From: UKL13-2 sp031430555
GTDB taxonomy: Bacteria > Pseudomonadota > Gammaproteobacteria > Burkholderiales > Usitatibacteraceae
NCBI GenBank assembly: GCA_031430555.1
Contig: JANPBQ010000294.1
Span: 1 to 16,225, forward strand
DNA length: 16,225 bases
Direction: 5' to 3'
The notes beneath the pieces are model-generated. The model did not search any database and was not told the DNA's origin. It was given only the letters and a program-made list of their open reading frames with translations. Both the position numbers and the translations under genes were made by a program. Below, one piece after another: positions 6,595-14,329 of this stretch (position 1 is its first letter; every line of letters starts with the position of its first letter).

Positions 6595-7881
6595 ATGACG
6601 GAAGAGCAACCCGCAGTATCTCGAAAGCCCTGGATCAAGATCGGGGCGGCGATTGTCGTGGCGCTATGCATTTTGGCGTATGCACTGCGCAACATCGTCC
6701 TGGGTCAACCGGTGGACGTGGTTGCGACCACCCTCGGTGAGCTGAAACAGACGGTCGTTGCCAGCGGTCGCGTGACGACGCCGCAACGGGTGGAAATCGC
6801 CGCCGAAACAACCGGACGGGCAAATCGAATCCCGGTGGCGGAGGGGCAGACGGTCAAGCGCGGTCAGTTGCTCATTGAACTCGACAGCGCGGACGACCGT
6901 GCGGGCGTGGCGCAGGCTGGTGCCACGGTCGAACAGGCCCAGGCGCGCCTGCGGCAATTGCGCGAGGTGGGCCTACCGGGGGCCACGCAAAGTTTGGTTC
7001 AGGCCGAGGCCAATGCGGAACAGGCGCGAAAACAGCAGGATCGGATGCGCGACCTGCAAGCACGCGGTTTCGTCGGGCAGGCGCAGTTGGACGATGCGAA
7101 CCGCAATTTCGATATCGCCGCCAGCCAGGTAAATGCCGCGCGTTTGCAGGTACGAACCAATGCGCCGGCGGGCAGCGACTCGGCGCTGGCGCTGGCCTCG
7201 CTCGCGCAGGCGCGCGCCAACCTTCAACTTGCGCAGGTCAAACTCGAACAGAATTCAATTCTTGCGCCGGTCGATGGCACACTGATCGCGCGCAGCGTGG
7301 AGCGCGGCGATATCGTGCAATCCGGCAAAACATTGATGGTGCTGGCACCGGTCGGCGAGACGCAGATTGTGGTGCAGGTGGATGAAAAGAACCTGGCCAA
7401 GCTCGCATTGGGACAGAAGGCGCTGGCGTCGGCGGACGCGTTTGCCGACCAGCGTTTCGACGCGATCGTGACCTACCTCAACCCAGGTATCGACGCGACG
7501 CGCGGCGCGGTGGAAGTGAAGCTGACAGTGGCAAATCCACCCGCTTATTTGCGGCAAGACATGACGGTATCGGTGGATATCGAAACCGCGCGGCGCGACA
7601 ACGCGCGGGTGATACCGGCCGGCGCGCTACGCGACGCCACCTCTTCCGAACCCTGGGTGATGGTGGTACGCGACAAGCGCACCCATCGACAACCGGTCAA
7701 GCTCGGCTTGCGGGGTGATAGTCGCATTGAGGTGCTGAGCGGAATTGAAACCGGCGAAGCGGTTGTCCCGGCGAGCCTCGGACACATTGCGGTGGGCCAG
7801 CGCGTACGCCCACGCATCGTACCGATTCTGCCCACCGCCGCCGGCACAATGGGTAAAACCGCTGCGCCGAAAACCCCGTGA
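6595..7881 (+). CDS. Periplasmic adaptor (membrane fusion) protein of an ABC exporter
   Basis: A 428-residue HlyD/MacA/DevB-type adaptor that would link an inner-membrane ABC transporter to an outer-membrane TolC-like channel. After a short cytoplasmic N-terminus there is one transmembrane anchor (15-36). Then come a first beta/lipoyl half (GELKQTVVASGRVTTPQRVEI...VPVAEGQTVKRGQLLIELD, 47-98), a long Ala/Gln-rich alpha-hairpin (about 100-220), the second lipoyl half (SILAPVDGTLIARSVERGDIV, 221-241), and beta-barrel and membrane-proximal domains (DMTVSVDIE near 322; PAGALRD; IETGEAVV near 384). The proline-rich end is short. It is the first gene of a three-gene operon, and its stop overlaps the permease GTG as GTGA, implying translational coupling. 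No outer-membrane channel gene is in the window. Confidence 0.9.
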   Translation: MTEEQPAVSRKPWIKIGAAIVVALCILAYALRNIVLGQPVDVVATTLGELKQTVVASGRVTTPQRVEIAAETTGRANRIPVAEGQTVKRGQLLIELDSADDRAGVAQAGATVEQAQARLRQLREVGLPGATQSLVQAEANAEQARKQQDRMRDLQARGFVGQAQLDDANRNFDIAASQVNAARLQVRTNAPAGSDSALALASLAQARANLQLAQVKLEQNSILAPVDGTLIARSVERGDIVQSGKTLMVLAPVGETQIVVQVDEKNLAKLALGQKALASADAFADQRFDAIVTYLNPGIDATRGAVEVKLTVANPPAYLRQDMTVSVDIETARRDNARVIPAGALRDATSSEPWVMVVRDKRTHRQPVKLGLRGDSRIEVLSGIETGEAVVPASLGHIAVGQRVRPRIVPILPTAAGTMGKTAAPKTP

Positions 7882-9105
7882 ACCCCCTCGCGCCATTCGA
7901 GTGGATCGTCGCCATTCGCTTCATGCGCGAAGGCTTGATGCAAACACTGCTGATCATCTCCGGCGTGGCGCTGGGCGTTTCGGTGATCGTCTTCATTTCG
8001 GCCCTGATCAGCGGATTGCAAAGCAATCTGTTTCGACGCACGCTCGACTATCAGGCGCAGATCGTGATTGTGCCGCCGAAGGAAGTGGCGCGGCCGTTGC
8101 AGCCATCGACCCCGGCGGGCGAAGGCGAATTGGCAACGTTGGTGCAGCCGCGCGCGCAACGGCTGCGATCCGTCGATCAATGGCCGAAAGTGCGCAAGGA
8201 TATCGAGCGCATGCCGGGTGTGGTGGTGGTGTCTCCGGTGGTGGCGGGCGCGGGATTCGTGGTGCGGGGAGACGCCAATAAATCGGTCAGTGTCACGGGG
8301 ATCGAGCCGGAAAGTTATCTGCGCCTGATCGCGCTGAGAGACAAGATCATTGCGGGCAGCCCCAATGTCGCCACCACCGATATTATCGTGGGCAGTGAGC
8401 TTGCAAAGGATCTGGGCGTCTGGATCGGCGACAAGCTGATCCTGCAAACGGCATCGGGTGCCTCGGCGACGCTGATTGTCTGCGGCATTTTCGATTTCGG
8501 CAACAAGGGATTGAACGAGCGCAGCGTCTATGTCGCACTGCGTACCGCGCAAAGCCTTCTCGGTCTCGCCGGTGGCGCGACCAGCCTTGAGATCAATGTG
8601 GTCGATCCGTTTTCGGCGGAGACGATTGCGCAATCGATTCAAGCGCAGACCGGGCTGGAAGCCGATAGCTGGATCGCCACCAATGCGGTGTTTTTCAGCG
8701 CGTTGGCGGCGCAATCGATGTCGAATACCATCATCCGTTTCTTTGTCGGCCTCACCGCGGCGCTTGGGATCGCGAGCGTGCTGGTGGTGTCGGTCGTGCA
8801 AAAATCCAAGGAGATCGGCATCCTGCGCGCGACCGGTACATCGCGCCGGCAGATTCTGCGTTTATTCCTGCTGCAAGGCGCGCTGATGGGCTTGATGGGT
8901 TCGTTACTGGGCTCCGCGGCGGGATGGGCTTTTCTGATTGCGTGGCGTGGCATCGCCAAAAACGCCGATGGCACGCCGTTGTTCATCATCGAGTTCGATC
9001 CGATGCTGTTCTTGTACGCGGCCGTCGGTGCCACGCTGATTGGCACGCTGGCGGCCGTTTTTCCCGCGCAGCAGGCCGCGCGGCTTGATCCGGCGGTCGC
9101 CATTC

Positions 9106-9113
<8 letters not shown>
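7878..9113 (+). CDS. FtsX/MacB-type ABC exporter permease
   Basis: A 411-residue permease with the layout of the MacB/LolC/FtsX class (type VII ABC fold). It has TM1 at 22-46, a large periplasmic domain (about 50-280; MacB_PCD-like), then TM2 (284-308), TM3 (328-355) and TM4 (374-396). Between TM2 and TM3 is the cytoplasmic coupling segment QKSKEIGILRATGTSRRQI, very typical of FtsX domains. It ends in PAQQAARLDPAVAIRG, the usual family terminus. Such permeases use mechanotransmission to move or extract lipids, lipoproteins, glycolipids, peptides or macrolides. The size, lack of a fused ATPase and adaptor-permease-ATPase gene order resemble DevBCA. The start is the GTG in the GTGA overlap with the adaptor gene. 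The substrate is unknown. Confidence 0.9.
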
Positions 9114-9870
<757 letters not shown>

Positions 9871-10261
9871 CGGCAATCGCGCTGGTCGCGAAATCGGGGG
9901 TTTGATACAGGCGTGGCTGCATTGGCGCCAGGTTAAGCCCCTGTGACCTGGAAATCGGGTTGTAGGATGGGTGGAGCGCAGCGATACCCATCATCCTTGC
10001 GAGCGGGAACGATGGGTATTGCTGCGCTCCACCCATCCTACGGCCGAGGGGTGGCGACCTTGACCGAGTGCCGTTCTTGCCTGGCGGGAGTTCCGCCCAG
10101 ATCGATTGGCCCGTCAGAAATGCGCGATTAAATTCTCAACGCGTTGCGAGGTCGCTTGTAGGTATCGTCCGACCCGACAAGTGGCATTTCGCCACTACCC
10201 GGATGGGTGCAGACGCTCTATTGTCGGTAGAGCATTTAAACCACCGACAAGGGCGAGCCTC
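9871..10261. other. Intergenic stretch with a long palindrome
   Basis: Nearly 400 bases without a supported gene. Holds a small inverted repeat (CCAGGT at 9928-9933, ACCTGG at 9946-9951), then the 80-base palindrome at 9962-10041. The remaining 220 bases should carry the promoter of the PLD-like gene. Short hairpins such as GTGGC...GCCAC and CTCTA...TAGAG occur there, but no clear -35/-10 pair. The small hairpin and the long palindrome could end transcription of the exporter operon; neither is followed by a T-run. Confidence 0.45.
9962..10041. repeat. 80-base palindromic repeat, copy 1
   Basis: Two 31-base arms (9962-9992 and 10011-10041) are reverse complements except for one base, which would still form a G-U pair in RNA. 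They enclose an 18-base loop (9993-10010). The left arm begins GTAGGATGGGTGGAGCGC and the right arm ends GCGCTCCACCCATCCTAC. The left arm is identical to that of copy 2 at 12873, and the total length is the same. As RNA this would be a very stable hairpin. I recall GTAGGATGGGT...-type palindromes as widespread intergenic repeats in proteobacteria (REP-like), but could not check this. It lies between the exporter operon and the PLD gene. Confidence 0.9.
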
Positions 10262-11704
10262 GTGCGTATTGTTGTTTCTACTCCTCCCACATCAACCTCA
10301 TGGTGCCGACGGTTTGGTTTCGCACGTCTTGCAATAGCGGCGACCGCCGCGACCATCGCCGGGCTCGCCGGCTGCGCGTCACTCCCGCAGGTCAGCGCCG
10401 AGATGATGCCGGTCGTAAATCAATCGGCCAAATTGTCCGGTGCGCGCGGACCCCTTTCGGCCGCGCAAAGCAAAGCCATCCTCGCCAACCTAAGCCGGCG
10501 CAGCGAAGAAACCGGCATTTTCGAACGCCATTTAGCGCTGGAAGAGGCGGTGACCGGCAGCCCGCTGGTGGTGAGCAATCGCACCACGTTGTATCAGGAT
10601 GGTGAATCGACCTATGCGGCCATGTTCAAGGCCATCGCTGCCGCGAAGGATCATATCAATATCGAGACTTACATCATTGAGGACGATGAAATCGGCAAGA
10701 AATTTTCCGATGCACTGATCGCCAAGCAGGCCGCGGGTGTGCAGGTCGCGATGATTTATGACAGCGTCGGTTCTTTGCAAACACCGAAGGCGTTTTTCCA
10801 GCGCCTCAATGAGAGCGGCATCAAGACACTGGAGTTCAACCCGGTCAATCCGCTGGTGGCAAAAAAAGGCTGGGAGATCAACCAGCGCGATCATCGCAAG
10901 CTGTTGATCATCGATGGTCAAAGTGTGTTTCTCGGCGGCGTGAATATCAGCAGCGTCTATTCCAGCGGATCCTCCGTCAAACGACAAGCGAGCAAGAAAA
11001 CCATCGACAAGACGCCATGGCGCGATACGCATTTGCTGGTCGAAGGGCCGGTGGTGGCGGAGTTCCAGAAACTTTTCATCGACACCTGGGCCAAGCAAAA
11101 GGGTGAGGCGCTGGCGGATCGGAAATATTTTCCGCCACTCGTGCCAAAGGGCAAGGAAGTCGTACGCGCCATCGGCAGCTCGTCCGACGATGCCGGCGGC
11201 GGGCAGATGTACAACACGCTGATTTCGGTCATCAACAGCGCGGAAACATCGGTCTATATCACCAACGCCTATTTCGCACCGGACAAACTCATCATGGACG
11301 CGCTCCGGGAGGCGGCACGGCGCGGCGTGGATGTGAAAATCATCCTTCCCGGCGAAACCGATTCAGCCCTGATCTATTACGCGGGCCGTTCCTACTACAG
11401 CGATTTGCTTACGTTCGGCGTCAAGATTTTTGAGCGGCGGGTATCGCTGCTGCATGCCAAGACGGCGCTGATCGACGGCGTCTGGTCGACGATCGGGTCA
11501 ACCAATCTCGATTGGCGGAGCTTCCTGCACAACGACGAAGTCGATGCGATCGTTCTGGGTGTCGAGTTCGGCACGCAAATGAATGCGATGTTCGTCAAGG
11601 ATCTGGCGGAGTCCGATGCGATCACCTTGTCCGCCTGGCGCGAACGATCGTTGGTCAATCGTGTCAAGGAACAAGCGGCCCGCATCTGGGTTTACTGGTT
11701 GTGA
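10262..11704 (+). CDS. Phospholipase D / cardiolipin-synthase-like lipoprotein
   Basis: Has two HKD motifs, the signature of the phospholipase D superfamily: H211-R-K213....D218 (HRKLLIIDG, followed by GGVN) and H398-A-K400....D405 (HAKTALIDG, followed by GSTN). The spacing and the segments INIETYIIEDD and YITNAYFAPD are those of bacterial cardiolipin synthases, which join two phosphatidylglycerols by transphosphatidylation. Unlike ClsA, it has no paired transmembrane helices. It instead has a signal peptide with a lipobox, LAGC, giving C38 as the lipidated residue, so it should be membrane-tethered in the periplasm. The frame is open from 10106, but the GTG at 10262 gives a proper signal peptide; its AAGGG lies at a somewhat long distance. 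Hydrolase rather than synthase activity is possible. The next gene follows after 38 bases. Confidence 0.88.
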   Translation: MRIVVSTPPTSTSWCRRFGFARLAIAATAATIAGLAGCASLPQVSAEMMPVVNQSAKLSGARGPLSAAQSKAILANLSRRSEETGIFERHLALEEAVTGSPLVVSNRTTLYQDGESTYAAMFKAIAAAKDHINIETYIIEDDEIGKKFSDALIAKQAAGVQVAMIYDSVGSLQTPKAFFQRLNESGIKTLEFNPVNPLVAKKGWEINQRDHRKLLIIDGQSVFLGGVNISSVYSSGSSVKRQASKKTIDKTPWRDTHLLVEGPVVAEFQKLFIDTWAKQKGEALADRKYFPPLVPKGKEVVRAIGSSSDDAGGGQMYNTLISVINSAETSVYITNAYFAPDKLIMDALREAARRGVDVKIILPGETDSALIYYAGRSYYSDLLTFGVKIFERRVSLLHAKTALIDGVWSTIGSTNLDWRSFLHNDEVDAIVLGVEFGTQMNAMFVKDLAESDAITLSAWRERSLVNRVKEQAARIWVYWL

Positions 11705-11742
11705 AACTGAATTAAAGACGAAAAGAAAACGTGAAATACCCC

Positions 11743-12726
11743 ATGGAAAATTCAACGCAGGAAATCGGCGAGAGTCCCACAAGGGTGGCGCGCGTCTCCG
11801 CCATACCGTATGTCATGGTGATGCTGGCGGCGGTCGCGCTTTGGCTGACAACCGGGTTTACCCAGGCCCGCGCTGCGCTGCCAGCGACCATCGGCATCGA
11901 TAGCGGGGCCGCATCGGTGTTGCGTGCGCGTCACACGGCGCTTCACGATCAATTGGCGACCAACTCATTCAATCGCCCGCTGGTGCTGGAATCGAGCGAA
12001 GGGCCGAATGCGGTCAACGGTGAAATCTATGCGGTGGTGCCGTACACGTTCGACAAGGTAGGCAAAGCGCTGAGCGTGCCGCAAGGCTGGTGCGAAATTC
12101 TCATCCTGCATCTCAATACCAAGTACTGCAAGATCGTGCCCGATGGCCAGAAAACGGCGCTGCTGATGAATTTGGGGAAAAAATATGATCAGCCGGTTGA
12201 GCAATCCTATCGCCTCGCTTTTGTCTGGCGGCTCACCGACCAGCGGGCGGAATATATGCGTGTCGCATTGACGGCCGACACCGGCCCACTCGGCACGCAC
12301 GACTATCGCATCACGCTGGAAGCGATTCCGCTGGAAAACGGATCGACGTTCTTGCATCTTTCGTATGCGTATGGATTCGGTGCCACCGGAAAATTCGCCA
12401 TGCTGGCGTATTTCAGTACGGTGGGCCGCAACAAAGTCGGCTTTTCGGTCGTCGGCACCGAACAGGATGGCCAACCGACGTTTATCGACGGCATGCGCGG
12501 CCAATCGGAGCGCAACACCATGCGTTATTACCTCGCCATAGAATCATTTCTCGGTGCACTGGCGTTGCCGGAAACCGCCCAGTTTGAACGGCGCATCGGC
12601 GACTGGTTCAATGCGGTCGAGCGCTATCCGCGGCAATTGCACGAAATGGACCGCGTCGAATATCTGACGATGAAGCGCAAGGAATATTTGCGGCAGCAGG
12701 GAGATTTGCCGGTGGCGGGCAATTGA
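11743..12726 (+). CDS. Secreted protein of unknown function paired with the PLD gene
   Basis: I do not recognise a named family. The 327-residue protein has a basic N-terminus and a signal peptide (hydrophobic 22-40, likely cut after QARA near 44). The mature part opens with GEIYAVVPYTFDKVGKALSVP, then WCEILILHLNTKYCK with cysteines C117 and C129. It continues with long beta-rich stretches (DYRITLEAIPLENGSTFLHL, 188-207) and a basic C-terminal helix (EYLTMKRKEYLRQQ). The early 'Y.F..V...L..P..W' pattern and the beta-rich middle recall START/SRPBCC lipid-binding folds; this is inference only. It lies 38 bases after the PLD-like lipoprotein, same strand, so one operon is likely, with a periplasmic role. 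An in-frame GTG at 11731 is an alternative start; neither has a clear ribosome-binding site. Confidence 0.72.
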   Translation: MENSTQEIGESPTRVARVSAIPYVMVMLAAVALWLTTGFTQARAALPATIGIDSGAASVLRARHTALHDQLATNSFNRPLVLESSEGPNAVNGEIYAVVPYTFDKVGKALSVPQGWCEILILHLNTKYCKIVPDGQKTALLMNLGKKYDQPVEQSYRLAFVWRLTDQRAEYMRVALTADTGPLGTHDYRITLEAIPLENGSTFLHLSYAYGFGATGKFAMLAYFSTVGRNKVGFSVVGTEQDGQPTFIDGMRGQSERNTMRYYLAIESFLGALALPETAQFERRIGDWFNAVERYPRQLHEMDRVEYLTMKRKEYLRQQGDLPVAGN

Positions 12727-12872
12727 GGCGATGGAGAAACAGGGTGTAATGATTTCTACGGGGTGCGCTTCAAACCTGTTCGGTTAGCGCTATCAAGCAC
12801 CGTTCGCCCCCAGCTTCAAGCTCACCGGGGCCGGCTCTCATGGCACTCGATTGAGGCCGTGATGCCTATTTT

Positions 12873-12952
12873 GTAGGATGGGTGGAGCGCAGCGATACCC
12901 ATCATGTCTACTCACAGGGACGATGGGTATGGCTGCGCTCCACCCATCCTAC
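12873..12952. repeat. 80-base palindromic repeat, copy 2
   Basis: Arms 12873-12903 and 12922-12952 (31 bases each) are reverse complements except for one position, the same position that differs in copy 1 but with another base. The left arm is identical to that of copy 1 over all 31 bases. The 18-base loop (12904-12921) agrees at only about half its positions. It lies downstream of the PLD/unknown gene pair, while copy 1 lies upstream. Confidence 0.9.
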
Positions 12953-12968
12953 TGCCTTGCGACATCTT

Positions 12969-13054
12969 GTAGCCGCGATGAAGCGTAGCGCAATCGAGGA
13001 CGGTTGTTATGATTTAACATCTCGCCGGAATACGCCGCGCTGCTTCCGGGCTAC
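12969..13054. repeat. Degenerate long palindrome, second repeat family
   Basis: The left part (12969-12999) begins GTAGCC and contains GATGAAGCGTAGCGCAATC; the right part (13024-13054) ends TTCCGGGCTAC. By eye, the arms pair at about 20 of 31 positions, so this is a worn inverted repeat. I recall a widespread intergenic palindrome starting GTAGCCCGGATGAAGCG, of which this looks like a diverged copy. The skeleton GTAG..GATG..AGCG.AGCG is shared with the neighbouring 80-base family. Confidence 0.6.
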
Positions 13055-13082
13055 GGGGGCTGTTCGGATCTTCGCAAATGTA

Positions 13083-13148
13083 CCGTTCGCCCTGAGCCTG
13101 TCGAAGGGCTGGATGCACGTGGCCCTTCGACAGGCTCAGGGCGAACGG
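13083..13148. repeat. Perfect 27-base inverted repeat
   Basis: The left arm 13083-13109 (begins CCGTTCGCCCTGAGCCTG) and right arm 13122-13148 (ends CAGGCTCAGGGCGAACGG) are exact reverse complements around a 12-base loop. This motif is familiar to me as a very common dispersed palindrome in proteobacterial intergenic regions. With no mismatch, it looks young or conserved, unlike the palindrome just to its left. It lies 84 bases beyond the end of the cyclase gene and could form a strong hairpin at the 3' end of that transcript. Confidence 0.92.
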
Positions 13149-13232
13149 AGAAAAATGAACGGAATGGGGAAATGAAGCAAGATTTGCGCGGCAGATTGAG
13201 CCACATGTCGAGTCGCAATTCTTAATGCACCG

Positions 13233-14324
13233 CTACGCCGCCCGGCTATTCAAAAACCAGGTATGCATGTCGCCCTTGCCTTTGACGTTGATGATGCCGC
13301 GCTGTTCAAAATTAAAGGTTTCGCCCAGTTGTTCGCGCGTCGCATCGGTGACTTGAATGCGCCCGGCGACGCCGTGCGACTCCATCCGGCTCGCGGTGTT
13401 GACGACATCGCCCCACACGTCGTATAAAAATTTGCGTTTGCCGATGACGCCGGCTACGACCGCGCCGGAATCGATGCCAATGCGCACTTTCAATTTGTAG
13501 TGGCTTTCTTCATTGAAGCGCTCCATCGCATCGTTCATGTCGAGTGCCATATGCGCCGCGCGGTTGGTGTGATCGGCCACCGCCACCGGCAACCCGGCCG
13601 CCACCATGTAACAATCGCCAATGGTCTTGATTTTTTCGAGACCGCGTTCGTCGGCGATGCGGTCAAAGCGGGAAAAAATATCGTTCAACACGCCGAGCAA
13701 CACCTCCACACTGACGCCCTCGGAAAACTTGGTGAATTCGACGATGTCGGCAAACAGCACCGTGACATTGGAAAAGGTATCGGCGATGACCTCGGTAAAA
13801 CCATCAGCCACGACTTCGGTGCGCCCTTTCAGCCGTTCGGCAATGGTTGGCGGCAACACGTTTAGCAACAGTCGCTCGGAGACTTTTTGCTCGGCCACCA
13901 CCTGATCGTAGAGGCGTTTAGATTCGAGGTGCAGGAGGCGAACTTCGAGCATGTTGTAGACGCGGATCATGACTTCGGCCAACTCGAACGGTTTGCTGAC
14001 AAAATCCTTCGCGCCGGCTTTCAATGCGCGCAGTTTGAGTTTTGGTTGCGCCGTCAGCACCAGCACCGGCAGGTAGCCGCCCGCTTCGATTTCCTTCAAA
14101 CCCTCCATCACCTGAAAGCCATCCATGCCGGGCATTTGCAGATCAAGCAGAATCAGGTCGTAACGATTTTTCAGGTGGAGGCCGCAGACTTCAAGCGGGT
14201 TGGTGGTGGACGTGACGCAGGCATAACCCGCGCCGCGCAGCATTTGAATCAACAATTGCACGTTCGCGTCCTGATCGTCGACGACCAAGACTTTTGCGTT
14301 GTGAATATCGTTTGAAGTCACCAT
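13233..14324 (-). CDS. Response regulator with adenylate cyclase output
   Basis: A 363-residue fusion of a receiver (8-125: D16-D17, phospho-acceptor D61 in LLDLQMPG, T91, K111) and a class III nucleotide cyclase. They are joined by a helical linker ending in the family's LLLNVLPPTIAERLKG (152-167). Cyclase residues: metal-binding D193 (FADIVEF) and D237 (IGD), adenine-selecting K233 and D302 (YDVWGD), and N309 and R313 (VNTASRMES) for the transition state. The Lys/Asp pair, where guanylate cyclases have Glu/Cys, indicates cAMP. Phosphorylation should alter dimer geometry and activity. The gene starts 5 bases after the stop of the upstream hybrid kinase, with GGAAAG inside the end of that gene as its ribosome-binding site, so co-expression is very likely. 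It is soluble and cytoplasmic. Confidence 0.93.
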   Translation of the reverse strand: MVTSNDIHNAKVLVVDDQDANVQLLIQMLRGAGYACVTSTTNPLEVCGLHLKNRYDLILLDLQMPGMDGFQVMEGLKEIEAGGYLPVLVLTAQPKLKLRALKAGAKDFVSKPFELAEVMIRVYNMLEVRLLHLESKRLYDQVVAEQKVSERLLLNVLPPTIAERLKGRTEVVADGFTEVIADTFSNVTVLFADIVEFTKFSEGVSVEVLLGVLNDIFSRFDRIADERGLEKIKTIGDCYMVAAGLPVAVADHTNRAAHMALDMNDAMERFNEESHYKLKVRIGIDSGAVVAGVIGKRKFLYDVWGDVVNTASRMESHGVAGRIQVTDATREQLGETFNFEQRGIINVKGKGDMHTWFLNSRAA

Positions 14325-14329
14325 TGGGG

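Larger units (their letters stand above)
12727..13232. other. Gene-free, repeat-rich intergenic region
   Basis: About 506 bases between the convergent ends of the unknown secreted gene and the cyclase gene. No ORF is credible. From left to right it holds: a possible worn half of the 27-base repeat (12800-12816), the 80-base palindrome (12873-12952), a degenerate palindrome (12969-13054) and a perfect 27-base inverted repeat (13083-13148). It would carry the 3' ends of two convergent transcripts, so the hairpins may act as terminators or 3'-end protectors. Confidence 0.6.

Noticed and set aside
7545..8801. 418-codon minus-strand frame opposite the adaptor and permease genes.
   Set aside because: His/Arg/Asp-rich composition typical of antisense frames in GC-rich DNA; the plus strand encodes clear families.
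9928..9951. Small hairpin CCAGGT/ACCTGG after the exporter operon as an intrinsic terminator.
   Set aside because: The stem is only six bases and no T-run follows; noted only within the intergenic entry.
10106..10261. Upstream extension of the PLD-like frame.
   Set aside because: The extra residues would bury the lipoprotein signal peptide behind an Arg/Cys-rich tail; the GTG at 10262 gives a normal signal sequence.
9962..13148. CRISPR-like array.
   Set aside because: The repeats are long isolated palindromes thousands of bases apart or of different families, with no regular repeat-spacer pattern and no cas genes.
12882..13175. 97-codon plus-strand frame across the palindromes.
   Set aside because: It is a translation of the repeats themselves (with FALSLSKG and RQAQGE segments typical of such palindromes), a common false gene.
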